From contig JAJYYI010000042.1 in NCBI GenBank assembly GCA_021801125.1, positions 1 to 64,000 on the forward strand: a DNA stretch of 64,000 nucleotides, in the 5' to 3' direction. Shown here piece after piece: positions 49,279 to 58,732 of this stretch. Under the pieces are notes generated by a model. The model was not told the DNA's origin and ran no database searches. It saw nothing but the letters and a program-made list of their open reading frames with translations. Source of the stretch: Deltaproteobacteria bacterium. Its GTDB lineage: Bacteria; Desulfobacterota; Binatia; Binatales; Binataceae. Numbering within the stretch: the first letter of the stretch is position 1; each line of letters opens with the position of its first letter. A program made the position numbers and the translations under genes.

Positions 49279-49505
49279 GCGAACATGAACTTAACGGCAC
49301 GGCCGAAAGCAAAACGGCTGACGGATGGACTGCCCCTGTGCCGCAGGAGATTCCGCCCCCGAGCTATTCGCCGGCGATGCTGGCGATGGGGATTACGCTG
49401 GCGCTGTGGGGAATCGTGACGGCATGGCCGGTTTGGACGGTTGGGTTAGCGTTGACCCTGCTGTCGCTGCGTAGATGGCTCGGAGAATTGATTCATGGTG
49501 AATGA
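49275..49505 (+). CDS. Small membrane protein, probable oxidase subunit IV-like
   Basis: Single/double TM ORF within the oxidase operon, overlaps neighbours. Confidence 0.7.
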   Translation: MSEHELNGTAESKTADGWTAPVPQEIPPPSYSPAMLAMGITLALWGIVTAWPVWTVGLALTLLSLRRWLGELIHGE

Positions 49506-50031
49506 GATCGGAAGCGTTTCTCAGACCGGCGAGCAGCTAAGCCCGGAACGCCGCGCGTTTCTCGCCCGATTGAGCATCGTGCTGGCAAGCGTAAGCGCCC
49601 TTATCGTAGCGATTCCGGTGGTGGGCTTTATCCTGGGGCCGCTGTTCGAAAAATTGCCTCGGGTGTGGCGCAGAGTGGGAGCGTTGGATGACTTCAAAGT
49701 AGGGGAGACGGTAAAGGTGGACTTCGTTGACCCGTCGCCCCTGGCGTGGGCTGGCGTGACCGCGGAGACCGCCGCCTGGTTAAGGCGTACGGATCAAAAC
49801 ACGTTCATCGCGTTTAGCTTGCACTGCACACACCTGGGATGTCCGGTGAGATGGATTGACACGGCGGATCTGTTTCTATGCCCGTGCCATGGCGGGGTCT
49901 TTTACGCGGACGGCCGCGTCGCGGCGGGCCCTCCGCCGCGTCCGCTTCCGCGCCTTCCGGTGCGGGTGCGCGGTGGGCAAGTGGAAATTTTGGCCAGTGC
50001 CGTGCCGCTCTCGGGCTGGTCCTCACGATAG
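49495..50031 (+). CDS. Rieske iron-sulfur protein of the bc complex (QcrA-like)
   Basis: CTHLGCPVRW ... CPCHGGVFYADG. Confidence 0.93.
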   Translation: MVNEIGSVSQTGEQLSPERRAFLARLSIVLASVSALIVAIPVVGFILGPLFEKLPRVWRRVGALDDFKVGETVKVDFVDPSPLAWAGVTAETAAWLRRTDQNTFIAFSLHCTHLGCPVRWIDTADLFLCPCHGGVFYADGRVAAGPPPRPLPRLPVRVRGGQVEILASAVPLSGWSSR

Positions 50032-50037
50032 AGTGCC

Positions 50038-51489
50038 GTGGCCGCGATTGGAGCAATGAAACTTCTTCGACGTGCAATCCAGGCATTTGACGATCGCACC
50101 GGGCTGGTCACCGCGATGCGTCAAATTGCGATGCATCCGGTGCCGCCGGGAACGGGATGGTCTTACGTTTTCGGCAGCGCTGTGATGATCGCGTTCATCA
50201 TTCAGGTGGTCACCGGCACGGCCTTGGCGATGGGTTACGTAGCCTCGGCGGGCGATGCTTATCAGGCGCTGGGGTTTATCACGAACAACGCCTTCATGGG
50301 GAGCTTTTTGCGCGGGATGCATTTTTTCGGTGCTTCCGCGATGGTGCTCCTGTTAGGCATCCACATGACGCAGGTGTTCGTGATGGGGTGCTACAAGTAC
50401 CCGCGGGAACTTAACTGGATAACCGGCGTGGTGCTGCTCGTGCTCGTCGTGGGTATCGGGTTCACCGGACAGCTGCTGCGCTGGGATCAGATTGCTGTGT
50501 GGGCCGTGGTGGTTGCGGCGGAACAAGCCAGCCGGGTTCCGGTCATCGGCACGCCCTTGGCGCGGTTTATCCTGGGCGGCAACACGCTCGGCGCCCAGAC
50601 CCTAAGCCGCTTTTTCGCGATGCACGTGTTCTTCATCCCCGGGCTGATCTTCGCGTTCGTGGGCATTCACCTTTTGCTGGTGCTGCACGACGGCATCTCG
50701 GAGCCGCCGGTCTTGGGCGAAAAGGTTGAGCCCAAGACCTACCTGGCGCGTTACCATAAGCTGCTCGCCGAGCGCGGCGTTCCATTTTGGCCTGACGCGG
50801 CGTGGCGCGATGTGGTGTTCGGCTTCGCTGTAGTAGTGGCGATCGCGCTGCTTGCGTGGTTCGCCGGTCCGCCGCGGCTGGGTCCGCCGCCCAACCCGAG
50901 TCTGCTCGCGCAAGACCCGGCCCCCGACTGGTATTTGCTCTGGTACTACGCCGCCTTGGCACTTATACCGCACGGGCTCACCGCGCCGTTCATTGTGCTG
51001 GCTCCGGTTATCGGTATCCTCATACTTCTGATTGTGCCGCCGCTTTGGAACCGCGGCGAGCGCCATCCGCTAAAGCGCCCTTGGGCGGTAGCGGCGACGA
51101 TCATCGTGTGGCTTGTGGTGGGGACGCTCTGGCTCGAAGGCATCAAAGCGCCCTGGTCGCCGCGCTTTGAAGCGAAACCGCTGCCCGTGGCCGTGATCGG
51201 TGCGTCCAGCGGCCCGGTATACCGCGGAGGCGTATTGTTTCACACCAAAGGATGTGAGTTCTGCCACGCTGTTTCCGGGTACGGCGGTGCGCGAGGACCG
51301 GACTTGAGCACGATTGGCGACCAGCTTACGCGCGAAGAGCTGACCAGCCGTATCCTCAACGGCGGTTACAACATGCCGGCCTTCGCGTCGATCCTGAGAC
51401 CCGACGAGCTGACCGATGTCGTGGCCTTCCTGCAGTCGCGAAGCGTCAAGCGCTCTTCGCCGGCGCAGCAGGCGTTGGCGACACACTGA
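50038..51489 (+). CDS. Cytochrome b fused to a C-terminal cytochrome c domain
   Basis: Cyt b: GFTGQLLRWDQIAVWAVVVAAEQASRVPVIG; C-terminal KGCEFCHAVSGYGGARGPDLS heme c motif. Confidence 0.93.
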   Translation: MAAIGAMKLLRRAIQAFDDRTGLVTAMRQIAMHPVPPGTGWSYVFGSAVMIAFIIQVVTGTALAMGYVASAGDAYQALGFITNNAFMGSFLRGMHFFGASAMVLLLGIHMTQVFVMGCYKYPRELNWITGVVLLVLVVGIGFTGQLLRWDQIAVWAVVVAAEQASRVPVIGTPLARFILGGNTLGAQTLSRFFAMHVFFIPGLIFAFVGIHLLLVLHDGISEPPVLGEKVEPKTYLARYHKLLAERGVPFWPDAAWRDVVFGFAVVVAIALLAWFAGPPRLGPPPNPSLLAQDPAPDWYLLWYYAALALIPHGLTAPFIVLAPVIGILILLIVPPLWNRGERHPLKRPWAVAATIIVWLVVGTLWLEGIKAPWSPRFEAKPLPVAVIGASSGPVYRGGVLFHTKGCEFCHAVSGYGGARGPDLSTIGDQLTREELTSRILNGGYNMPAFASILRPDELTDVVAFLQSRSVKRSSPAQQALATH

Positions 51490-51621
51490 GTCGAGCCGGG
51501 ATCACTAACCACCGCTGGGAAAGCTAGCTCGCGATTTTTATGTCGAAGAATCGGCGCGACTCGTTCCAGGTGGGCCGAGTGTTCATCTCGCCGCACAGCT
51601 GCCTCATCTTGAGCGCGATCT

Positions 51622-51644
51622 CTTGCGCGCGCTCCGCGCGCAAG
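51622..51644. terminator. Candidate hairpin between convergent transcription units
   Basis: CTTGCGCGCG-CTC-CGCGCGCAAG perfect 10-bp stem. Confidence 0.4.
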
Positions 51645-51725
51645 GTTTACGTGGCAATGCTCGATAATGACATCGGGCCTGAAACCGAGCCAAGCAGGCT
51701 CCGCAAGCTCGGCGAAAACGTGGCC

Positions 51726-52199
51726 CTACGTTCCAGCCCGGATGGTACGGGCCGCATAACAGTCCGGCGCGGCGTAGTGAATGTGCAGGTAGGCCGCGCG
51801 AGGGTCGGCGAGAAGTCCCCCAATTGCGCTCTCCAATTCACGTCCGTCGCCAAGCTGCCATCCGACCATCATGGCGTCTGCGTCGAAAGCCCGCATCACT
51901 AACGTGCGCAGGCGCAATTGCTTGGGAACCTGATTTTCTTCGGCGTATTTTTGCTCAACCTGGCGATTGTAGACCGCAAAGCGCATCCGATAGGGCGAAT
52001 TGGTGGCGTGGTGCTCCTAGTTGACGAGCAGCAGCTCGTCGCCGGGGCTGGAGTTCGTCAGACCAAAGCGACACGGATAGCCTGGCGTGGGAGCATCGGC
52101 GATCTTGCGAACCGCACCCTGTTTGGTCAATTCTTCGTCAGATGAATCGAAAAAGTGGGAGAAGTGCTCTGCCGGCAGCCCTATGATTCGGAATCCCAT
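51726..52199 (-). pseudogene. DUF1203-like protein interrupted by an in-frame TAG
   Basis: MGFRIIGLPAEHFSHFF...PGDELLLVN-TAG-EHHATNSPYRMRFAVYNR...VMRAFDADAMMVGWQLGDGRELESAI...AYLHIHYA; both halves in the same frame. Confidence 0.82.
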
Positions 52200-52603
52200 G
52201 TTCGTTGCTACGCGATAAATGGTATTCTGTGCGTAGAACCTTGTGACGGTTTGGATGTAAACTCGAACGTTAAGCGTTTCTACGAACCCGCCCAGCCCCA
52301 TCACGTCGCGTAATTTTGTGGCAACAAGGAAGTGGCGGCCGCGCCATCGTCTTAAGGCCGACGCGGTCCTGATGTTTCACGAGCTGAGACAACCCGGTTC
52401 GTTTGGCAGGATCAAACCGATACTGCGAGCCTGAGGTGCGCCGCGCGCGAGCTATTGCTAGTTGCGCGCGCTTGATCTAATTTGCCGCTACGAGTTTTTT
52501 GCCAGAGCCTTACCCGTCATCGAGCACCCTCTATGGTTCGCTCCCATGCGGCCGCGAGTTTCGGGCCGAAATCGACGCCGGCTGGCCGGCTGCATCGCGC
52601 ATC

Positions 52604-53584
52604 ATGAGCGAACCTCCCGGCGAATTTCAGTTAATCCGTGCGCTCTGCCGCGGGCTTCGCAACAGCCGCGCCACACTCGTAGGGCCTGGCGACGATTGCG
52701 CTGTGCTTGCCGTCGACGGTGTAAAGCTGTTGGCGACGGTCGATTCGCTCGTTGAGGACGTTCATTTTAAGCTCGATTGGTTTACGCCTGAGAAACTGGG
52801 CGTGCGGGCCCTTACGGTCAACCTAAGCGACGTTGCGGCGATGGGCGGCGACCCCACGGCTTGCGTGATTGACCTTGCCCTTCGCGACAATTTGCCGGAA
52901 CGGTTCGCCGAGAGGCTTTACCGCGGGCTTAAGAGCGCTGCGCGCGAGGCCAAGGTTGATATCGTGGGCGGCAATGTTACGCGAGCCGGTCAGGTGATGA
53001 TCTCGATCTCGCTCTTAGGCCGCATCCGCGCGGGCATTCTGGAGCGCGACAACGCGCGTCCCGGCTATGGCATCTTTGTCACGGGCACGCTGGGCGACGC
53101 CGCGCTGGGATGGCGCATCCTCGATGGCCGGTTGCGCGCCGCCGGCCGCACGCGCCGCTTTCTCGTCCAACGCTATATCAGTCCCAGTGCGCGTTTGAGC
53201 GCGGGGCGAGCGCTTGCCGAATTGATTCCGACCCCGGCTGCTATTGACCTTAGCGACGGATTGGCCGGCGACCTTCGGCACATTCTTGAGGCTAGCCGCG
53301 TGAGCGCCGAGGTCGATGCCGGGTTGATTCCGGTGTCCACGGCCTACCGCGCAGTGGTCGGTGATGATCTCGAATTGGCGCTGTCGGGTGGGGACGACTA
53401 CGAGTTGCTGTTCTGCATGCCGGAACGCTATTCCGGGGACGAATTGAGTCGGCGACTGGGTGTTAGGGTGACGCGAATCGGTCGCGTGATGAAGCGCGGG
53501 TCGGGACTTAAGATCGCAAACCTCGCCAAACCGCCTTATGCGGGCGCACTGCGCGGCTGGGATCATCTGAGGCAAAGTTCCTAG
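52604..53584 (+). CDS. thiL: Thiamine-phosphate kinase
   Basis: EFQLIRALCRG, GPGDDCAVLAVDG, VDSLVEDVHFKLDW, LSDVAAMGGDP; ATG 52604 preferred. Confidence 0.95.
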   Translation: MSEPPGEFQLIRALCRGLRNSRATLVGPGDDCAVLAVDGVKLLATVDSLVEDVHFKLDWFTPEKLGVRALTVNLSDVAAMGGDPTACVIDLALRDNLPERFAERLYRGLKSAAREAKVDIVGGNVTRAGQVMISISLLGRIRAGILERDNARPGYGIFVTGTLGDAALGWRILDGRLRAAGRTRRFLVQRYISPSARLSAGRALAELIPTPAAIDLSDGLAGDLRHILEASRVSAEVDAGLIPVSTAYRAVVGDDLELALSGGDDYELLFCMPERYSGDELSRRLGVRVTRIGRVMKRGSGLKIANLAKPPYAGALRGWDHLRQSS

Positions 53585-53870
53585 GATGGTGCTCCGTGAA
53601 GAAGTGCACGAACGGGATTGCGATTTGAGAACTTCCGGTTCGCGGAAACTGCGAAAATAAGGATTCGAGTTGTCGTTGTTGGCTGATGTCCAGGATTTAT
53701 CCGCAATCCCGGATCATGATTCAAGAGCGATTGGCGCAAAGTCATCACGCCGCGAGAGGTTGGGCGCTGTCCCGTGATGTTCCATACTATGTCACTCCAG
53801 GTTGCTCTAGCTAAGAAAGGTGGCACGGCTTAGTTACACGACCTTGGAGCGGCCCTAGCCGGGACCGTCG

Positions 53871-55079
53871 ATGTCCGTCGTGCCGTTCATTATCGTGGCG
53901 CTGATCTTCTTTAGCGCCCTCCTGGCGGCCAGCGAAACTGCCTTGTTCTCGCTAGCGCGGCTGGACCATGCGCGCGCCGCTATTGGCGGTGAGAGTGAGC
54001 GAGCCGTCGAGCGTATCTTACGTCGGCCGCTCGAATTCCTTATCGTGCTCGGCACGCTGAGCGAATCGACGAACATCTTTGCGGAGTGTCTGGCTGCCGC
54101 TTATCTGCTTGCCAGCTTCGGGCGCACCGGCGCATACATGACGGTTCCCCTGATGTTCGTGGTCGTGCTGCTGTTCGCGGAGGTAACGCCTAAGACGTTC
54201 GCGCTGGGCCGACCGGGGACTATAGCGAGGTTGACCGCTCGGCCGCTCGCGGCGATTACGGCCGCTATTTCACCGCTCGTCAGCGCGTTGCTTTTGCCTA
54301 TGGAGGCGCCACGGGCCGAGGCGGTTTCGGAGGCGGAGTTCAAGACGCTGTTGCGCATCAGCGAGGACCAAGGGCTGGTGGAATCCGGCGAGCGCGAGCT
54401 AATCCACCGAATTTTCGACTTCTCTCATCGACGCGTGTCCGAGGTGATGACGCCGTACGAGGCCGTCTTCTCGCTTAGCATCGATACGCCGCCCCAACAG
54501 TTGTCGGCGCAGTGCGCCCGCGGGCATTTCTCGCGGATTCCCATTTATCGGGGTGACCCGCGCAACGTGGTGGGGTTGCTGCATATCAAGGACCTCGCGA
54601 TGCGCCGGCTGGAGCCGGTACCGCTGCGGTTGGAACGGCTCGTGCGCCGGCCGAGGTTCGTCCCGCCAGGTAAGCGCGTGGGCGAACTCTTCGAGGAAAT
54701 GAGGCGGGACCGCCTGCAAATGGTGCTCGTGGTGGACGAGTTCGGAAAGCTCCTCGGCCTGGTGACCTTCGAGGACCTTCTGGAAGAGCTGTTTGGCGAC
54801 ATCCGCGATGAGTTCGATCCCGAGAGCCCCCAGATGGCGCCCTTTGCGAGCGGCGAGATGCTGGTCAGCGGATCGATCAATCTCGACCGTCTCAATCAGT
54901 TCCTGCAAAGCCGCGGCCTTAGGCCGATCGACGGGAGCGGACCGACCTTGGGTGCGCTCATCGCGCAACAGTTGGGGCGCGCTCCGCGCCGCGGTGAACG
55001 TTTGCGCCTTGGCGACCTGGCGGCTGTGGTGGAGCGAACGCGCGGCACCACGGTAGAGGTGGTTCGACTAAAACCATGA
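53871..55079 (+). CDS. CNNM/CorC-HlyC family transporter (DUF21 + CBS pair)
   Basis: FFSALLAASETALFSLARLD; VMTPYEAVFSL; VVDEFGKLLGLVTFEDLLEELFGDIRDEFD. Confidence 0.94.
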   Translation: MSVVPFIIVALIFFSALLAASETALFSLARLDHARAAIGGESERAVERILRRPLEFLIVLGTLSESTNIFAECLAAAYLLASFGRTGAYMTVPLMFVVVLLFAEVTPKTFALGRPGTIARLTARPLAAITAAISPLVSALLLPMEAPRAEAVSEAEFKTLLRISEDQGLVESGERELIHRIFDFSHRRVSEVMTPYEAVFSLSIDTPPQQLSAQCARGHFSRIPIYRGDPRNVVGLLHIKDLAMRRLEPVPLRLERLVRRPRFVPPGKRVGELFEEMRRDRLQMVLVVDEFGKLLGLVTFEDLLEELFGDIRDEFDPESPQMAPFASGEMLVSGSINLDRLNQFLQSRGLRPIDGSGPTLGALIAQQLGRAPRRGERLRLGDLAAVVERTRGTTVEVVRLKP

Positions 55080-56359
55080 GCCCGCTTGCTTTCACCAGCG
55101 CGCTGTTGGCCTGCCTTGGGTGCGAAGCCTTCTTTGCTGCCAGTGAGATGGCGCTGGTCGCGTGCGACGAGATCAAGGCCAAAGCGGAGAGCGAACGTGG
55201 CGACCGGCGCTCCCAACGTCTCACCAAGCTGCTTCAGCGCCGTGACCAGGTAGTGGCGCTGACCTTGACCGTGGCCAATCTTGCTACGATCACGGCCTCC
55301 ACGTTGACCACTGCGTATCTGCATCATGTGAACGCTCAACTTGATCTGTTGGCTCCGTTCCTGCTGGCGCCCGTCGTGCTGCTCTTTGGTGAGGCGTTGC
55401 CAAAATACTTCACGCTGCGCCATCCGCTCAGGTTCGCCAAGTTCGGCGCCTTGGTGCTGTGGCCTCTACTGCTGGTGCTGATGCCTTTGATATGGTTCGC
55501 GACCGCTCTCAGCCGAGCTTTGCGCCGCCTGGCGGGCGTGCCGGCCCAAGCGGGCAGTGTGTTCTTGAGCCGCGAAGACCTGACCCGCCTGGTGCAGCGG
55601 GAAGGTTACAACCGCCAAGTCGAAAGCGACGCGATTCTACCGGTTGAACGCAGCATGATCAGTCGTCTTTTCCGCTTTAGCCGACTCGAAGCTCGCCAAG
55701 CGATGGTGCCCTTGGTTCGGGTCGAGGCGGTATCGCAGGATGCCAGCTTGGCCGAAGCGATCGAGATCGTGCGGCGCGAGGGCTTTAGCCGACTGCCGGT
55801 GTTCGAGCGCCAGATCGTGAACATCGTGGGGGTGATTCACGTCTTTGATCTGTTGCAAGCCGTTGATCTGTCGCAGCCGGTGGGTGCCGTGATGCGCACG
55901 GTGAGCTACGTTTCGGAAGCGTCGCCGCTCAGGGATATACTTGCGCTCCTCCAGCGCACCGGCGACAACCTGGCCGCGGTGGTCGACGAGCACGGCGGCG
56001 CCAGCGGGATCATCACGATGGAGGATTTACTGGAAGAGATCGTCGGCGAGATTGAAGACGAGTACGACGTGCGCGAGGAGCACATTCGCGTGCTCAATAG
56101 CCGCCAGATAGCGGTCACCGGGCGGGCGCAGATTACCGAACTCAACGAGCGCCTCGGCCTTCGTCTTCCTGAAAGCGACGACTATACTACCATTGCGGGC
56201 TTGGTCATCGAGCGCCTGGGGCATATTCCACAGGCGGGCGAGCAGCTCAAGCTTGGCGGTATGACGATCAGCGTGGCGCTCAGCGATGCCAGGACCGTGC
56301 AAGAATTAGTACTAAACCTTTCTCAGCCGCTGCGCGGCGAGCAGGTGCGCCGTCCGTGA
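55076..56359 (+). CDS. Second CNNM/CorC-HlyC family transporter
   Basis: CEAFFAASEMALVACDEIKAKAE; VVDEHGGASGIITMEDLLEEIVGEIEDEYD; ATGA overlap with previous gene. Confidence 0.94.
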   Translation: MSPLAFTSALLACLGCEAFFAASEMALVACDEIKAKAESERGDRRSQRLTKLLQRRDQVVALTLTVANLATITASTLTTAYLHHVNAQLDLLAPFLLAPVVLLFGEALPKYFTLRHPLRFAKFGALVLWPLLLVLMPLIWFATALSRALRRLAGVPAQAGSVFLSREDLTRLVQREGYNRQVESDAILPVERSMISRLFRFSRLEARQAMVPLVRVEAVSQDASLAEAIEIVRREGFSRLPVFERQIVNIVGVIHVFDLLQAVDLSQPVGAVMRTVSYVSEASPLRDILALLQRTGDNLAAVVDEHGGASGIITMEDLLEEIVGEIEDEYDVREEHIRVLNSRQIAVTGRAQITELNERLGLRLPESDDYTTIAGLVIERLGHIPQAGEQLKLGGMTISVALSDARTVQELVLNLSQPLRGEQVRRP

Positions 56360-57129
56360 CCGAGCGGGCCGTGCAGGAAATTCTCGAGCAGGTGGCTCGC
56401 GGCCAGCTCGCGGTGCGCGGTGCGATGAGCCGGTTGCGTCACTTGCCATTCGAAGACCTCGGTTTCGCCAAGCTCGATCATCATCGTCGCCTAAGACGCG
56501 GTCTTCCCGAGGTGGTGCTGGGCGAAAGTAAGAGCGCCGAACAGATCGTCGATATCGGGCGCCGCGTTAACGCGGCAGGTTACAATCTGATCGTGACGCG
56601 CCTGGTGGCTGAAAAGGCGCGAGCGATCCGCCGTCGTCTGCGCAAGTTCGTCTACCGGCCCGAAGCTGAGCTCGGATGCATTGTCAGCGAACCGACGCGA
56701 ACGTCAGGCCATGGCACGGTTATGGTGATCAGCGCCGGCACTTCCGACCTGCGCGTCGCTGAAGAGGCGGCGCAATGTGCGGAGCTGTTCGGGAATCGGG
56801 TCGAGCGGCTTTACGACGTGGGCGTTGCGGGGCTCCATCGCTTGACCGCGAACGTTGAGGCGCTAAAAAGCGCCGCTGTGCTTATCGTCGTGGCCGGCAT
56901 GGAGGGAGCGTTGCCTTCGGTTGTCGCAGGCTTGCTGGACAAACCGGTGATAGGAGTGCCGACCAGCGCGGGCTACGGCACGGCGTTAGGCGGACTAACC
57001 GCGCTGTTCGGGATGCTCAATAGTTGTGCCGGTGGCGTGACCGTGGTCAATATCGATAACGGCTTCGGCGCGGCGTTTGCCGCGACGCTGATCAACCGGA
57101 CAGGCCTTAATTGGGCGGATGGCGCTTGA
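56356..57129 (+). CDS. larB: LarB-type nickel pincer cofactor biosynthesis protein (NaMN carboxylase)
   Basis: VVLGESKSAEQIVDIGR; VISAGTSDLRVAEEAA; GVPTSAGYGTALGGLTALFGMLNSCAGGVTVVNIDNGFGAAF. Confidence 0.93.
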   Translation: MTERAVQEILEQVARGQLAVRGAMSRLRHLPFEDLGFAKLDHHRRLRRGLPEVVLGESKSAEQIVDIGRRVNAAGYNLIVTRLVAEKARAIRRRLRKFVYRPEAELGCIVSEPTRTSGHGTVMVISAGTSDLRVAEEAAQCAELFGNRVERLYDVGVAGLHRLTANVEALKSAAVLIVVAGMEGALPSVVAGLLDKPVIGVPTSAGYGTALGGLTALFGMLNSCAGGVTVVNIDNGFGAAFAATLINRTGLNWADGA

Positions 57130-58469
57130 TGGCCGGGCATAAGACGTTGACCAGCGGGCGCACGCGTCGCGCGATGAAAATCGGCGGTCTCGCCTCGCAG
57201 GTAGGATCGAGTTACCTATGGGCTTCTTTGCGCCAGCTTATGCAAGGCGGCGAAGAAGGCCGCCGGTTTTTGTACGACGCGCACATCAAAAACGCCCGCC
57301 GCATCGTCGAGAGTTCCAAGCAGCTGCGCGGCGCCTTTATGAAGCTCATCCAGATGCTCTCGATGCGCGCCGACATGCTCCCGACCGAAGCGCTGGACAT
57401 CCTGAAGGCGACCCAGTCGAACGTGCCGCCGATGGATTACGCGATGATGAGCGCGCAGATCAAGCGCGAGTTGGGAGCGGAGCCGGATCGTCTGTTCGCC
57501 AGCTTCGAACCGGTGGCATTCGCCGCGGCCTCGCTGGGCCAGGTTCATCGCGCGCGGCTTAAAAGCGGCGAGGAGGTTGCTGTCAAGATTCAGTACCCCG
57601 GAGTCGACAAGACCGTCGAGGCGGACCTGCGCAACCTCAAGCTCCTGCTGCAAACCTTCGCTGCGTTGGCTCGCGACGTCATGCGTCAGAAGATCGAGGT
57701 GCGAAAGATCTACCTCGAACTCGAGGAGCGGCTTAAGGAAGAACTCGACTACGTCTCCGAAGCGCGTAACATGGCCTACTTCGGGCGCCTACTCGCCGAC
57801 GATCCCGAGGTAATCATCCCGCGGGTCATCCAGGAGTTAAGCTCCCGGCGCGTGCTCACGATGACCTATCTTGATGGTTATTCGCTTGCCGACGTGCTTG
57901 TGCCTGGGGTGGACCCCGAACTCAAGGTGTGGCTCGCAAAAAAATACTTCGCGCTGGTTTGGCGCCAAATTCTGGAGTTCGGAGTGCTTCACACCGATCC
58001 CCATCCGGGGAATTATCTGGTTCGCTGGGAGCCCAAGTTGGGGATTCTCGATTTCGGATCGATTCGCCGCTTTCCGGAGCCGATTCGTCGCGCGCAACTC
58101 AAGCTTGCATTGGCACTTGTGCATCACGACAAACCTGCGCTGGGCCACTCGCTGATCGCTCTGGGTCATCTGGATCCGAAACAGGACACGGCCCCGATGG
58201 TGAAGATCATCCATACGTTATTCGAACCGATCCTCGTCGACCGACCCTACGATCCTAATGAATACGACTCGGTGGCCAAGGCGCGCGAGGCGAGTGAGAT
58301 CGCCTTCGCGCACAAGCTTTACAAGTCGCCGCCGCATAGCGTGTTCATGTTGAGGGCGCTGATCGGCCTGGACGGCATCATGAAGCAGCTTGGCGTCGTT
58401 GCCAATTACCGCGAGATTTTCTGCGGCTGCGTGCGCCGCGCCGCTGAAGTGCGCGGGCTGGCTGTTTGA
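57129..58469 (+). CDS. ABC1/AarF/UbiB family atypical kinase
   Basis: GAFMKLIQMLSMRADMLP, AAASLGQVHRARLKSGEEVAVKIQYPGV, LHTDPHPGNYLVR, GILDFGSIR. Confidence 0.94.
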   Translation: MAGHKTLTSGRTRRAMKIGGLASQVGSSYLWASLRQLMQGGEEGRRFLYDAHIKNARRIVESSKQLRGAFMKLIQMLSMRADMLPTEALDILKATQSNVPPMDYAMMSAQIKRELGAEPDRLFASFEPVAFAAASLGQVHRARLKSGEEVAVKIQYPGVDKTVEADLRNLKLLLQTFAALARDVMRQKIEVRKIYLELEERLKEELDYVSEARNMAYFGRLLADDPEVIIPRVIQELSSRRVLTMTYLDGYSLADVLVPGVDPELKVWLAKKYFALVWRQILEFGVLHTDPHPGNYLVRWEPKLGILDFGSIRRFPEPIRRAQLKLALALVHHDKPALGHSLIALGHLDPKQDTAPMVKIIHTLFEPILVDRPYDPNEYDSVAKAREASEIAFAHKLYKSPPHSVFMLRALIGLDGIMKQLGVVANYREIFCGCVRRAAEVRGLAV

Positions 58470-58732
58470 CCCGACTTTCCCACCCGTAAGTAATTTGCTT
58501 AACGCTCGAAGCTCCTCAGGCTAAGGTCTGCGACCGCGGCCCAGCGGAAGACCACAGGGCGGGGTGCCCCGGACGGCTGGTGCTCGATCTGAGCCGGGTG
58601 GCCGAGCAGAGTTCGCCGGCGGGCTTGCCCTTCGCCGCGATTCAGAGCGCGACCTTCCGAATGATGCCCGCCGGCTTCTAGTTCGAGATGGGGACTATCC
58701 TCGAAGGCTTAAGGATCTCGAGCCGCAGAGAG

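Noticed and set aside
52017-52019. Pyrrolysine insertion at the DUF1203 TAG
   Set aside because: No pyl genes seen, the family has no known Pyl site, and a one-base Tyr-to-amber change explains it more simply.
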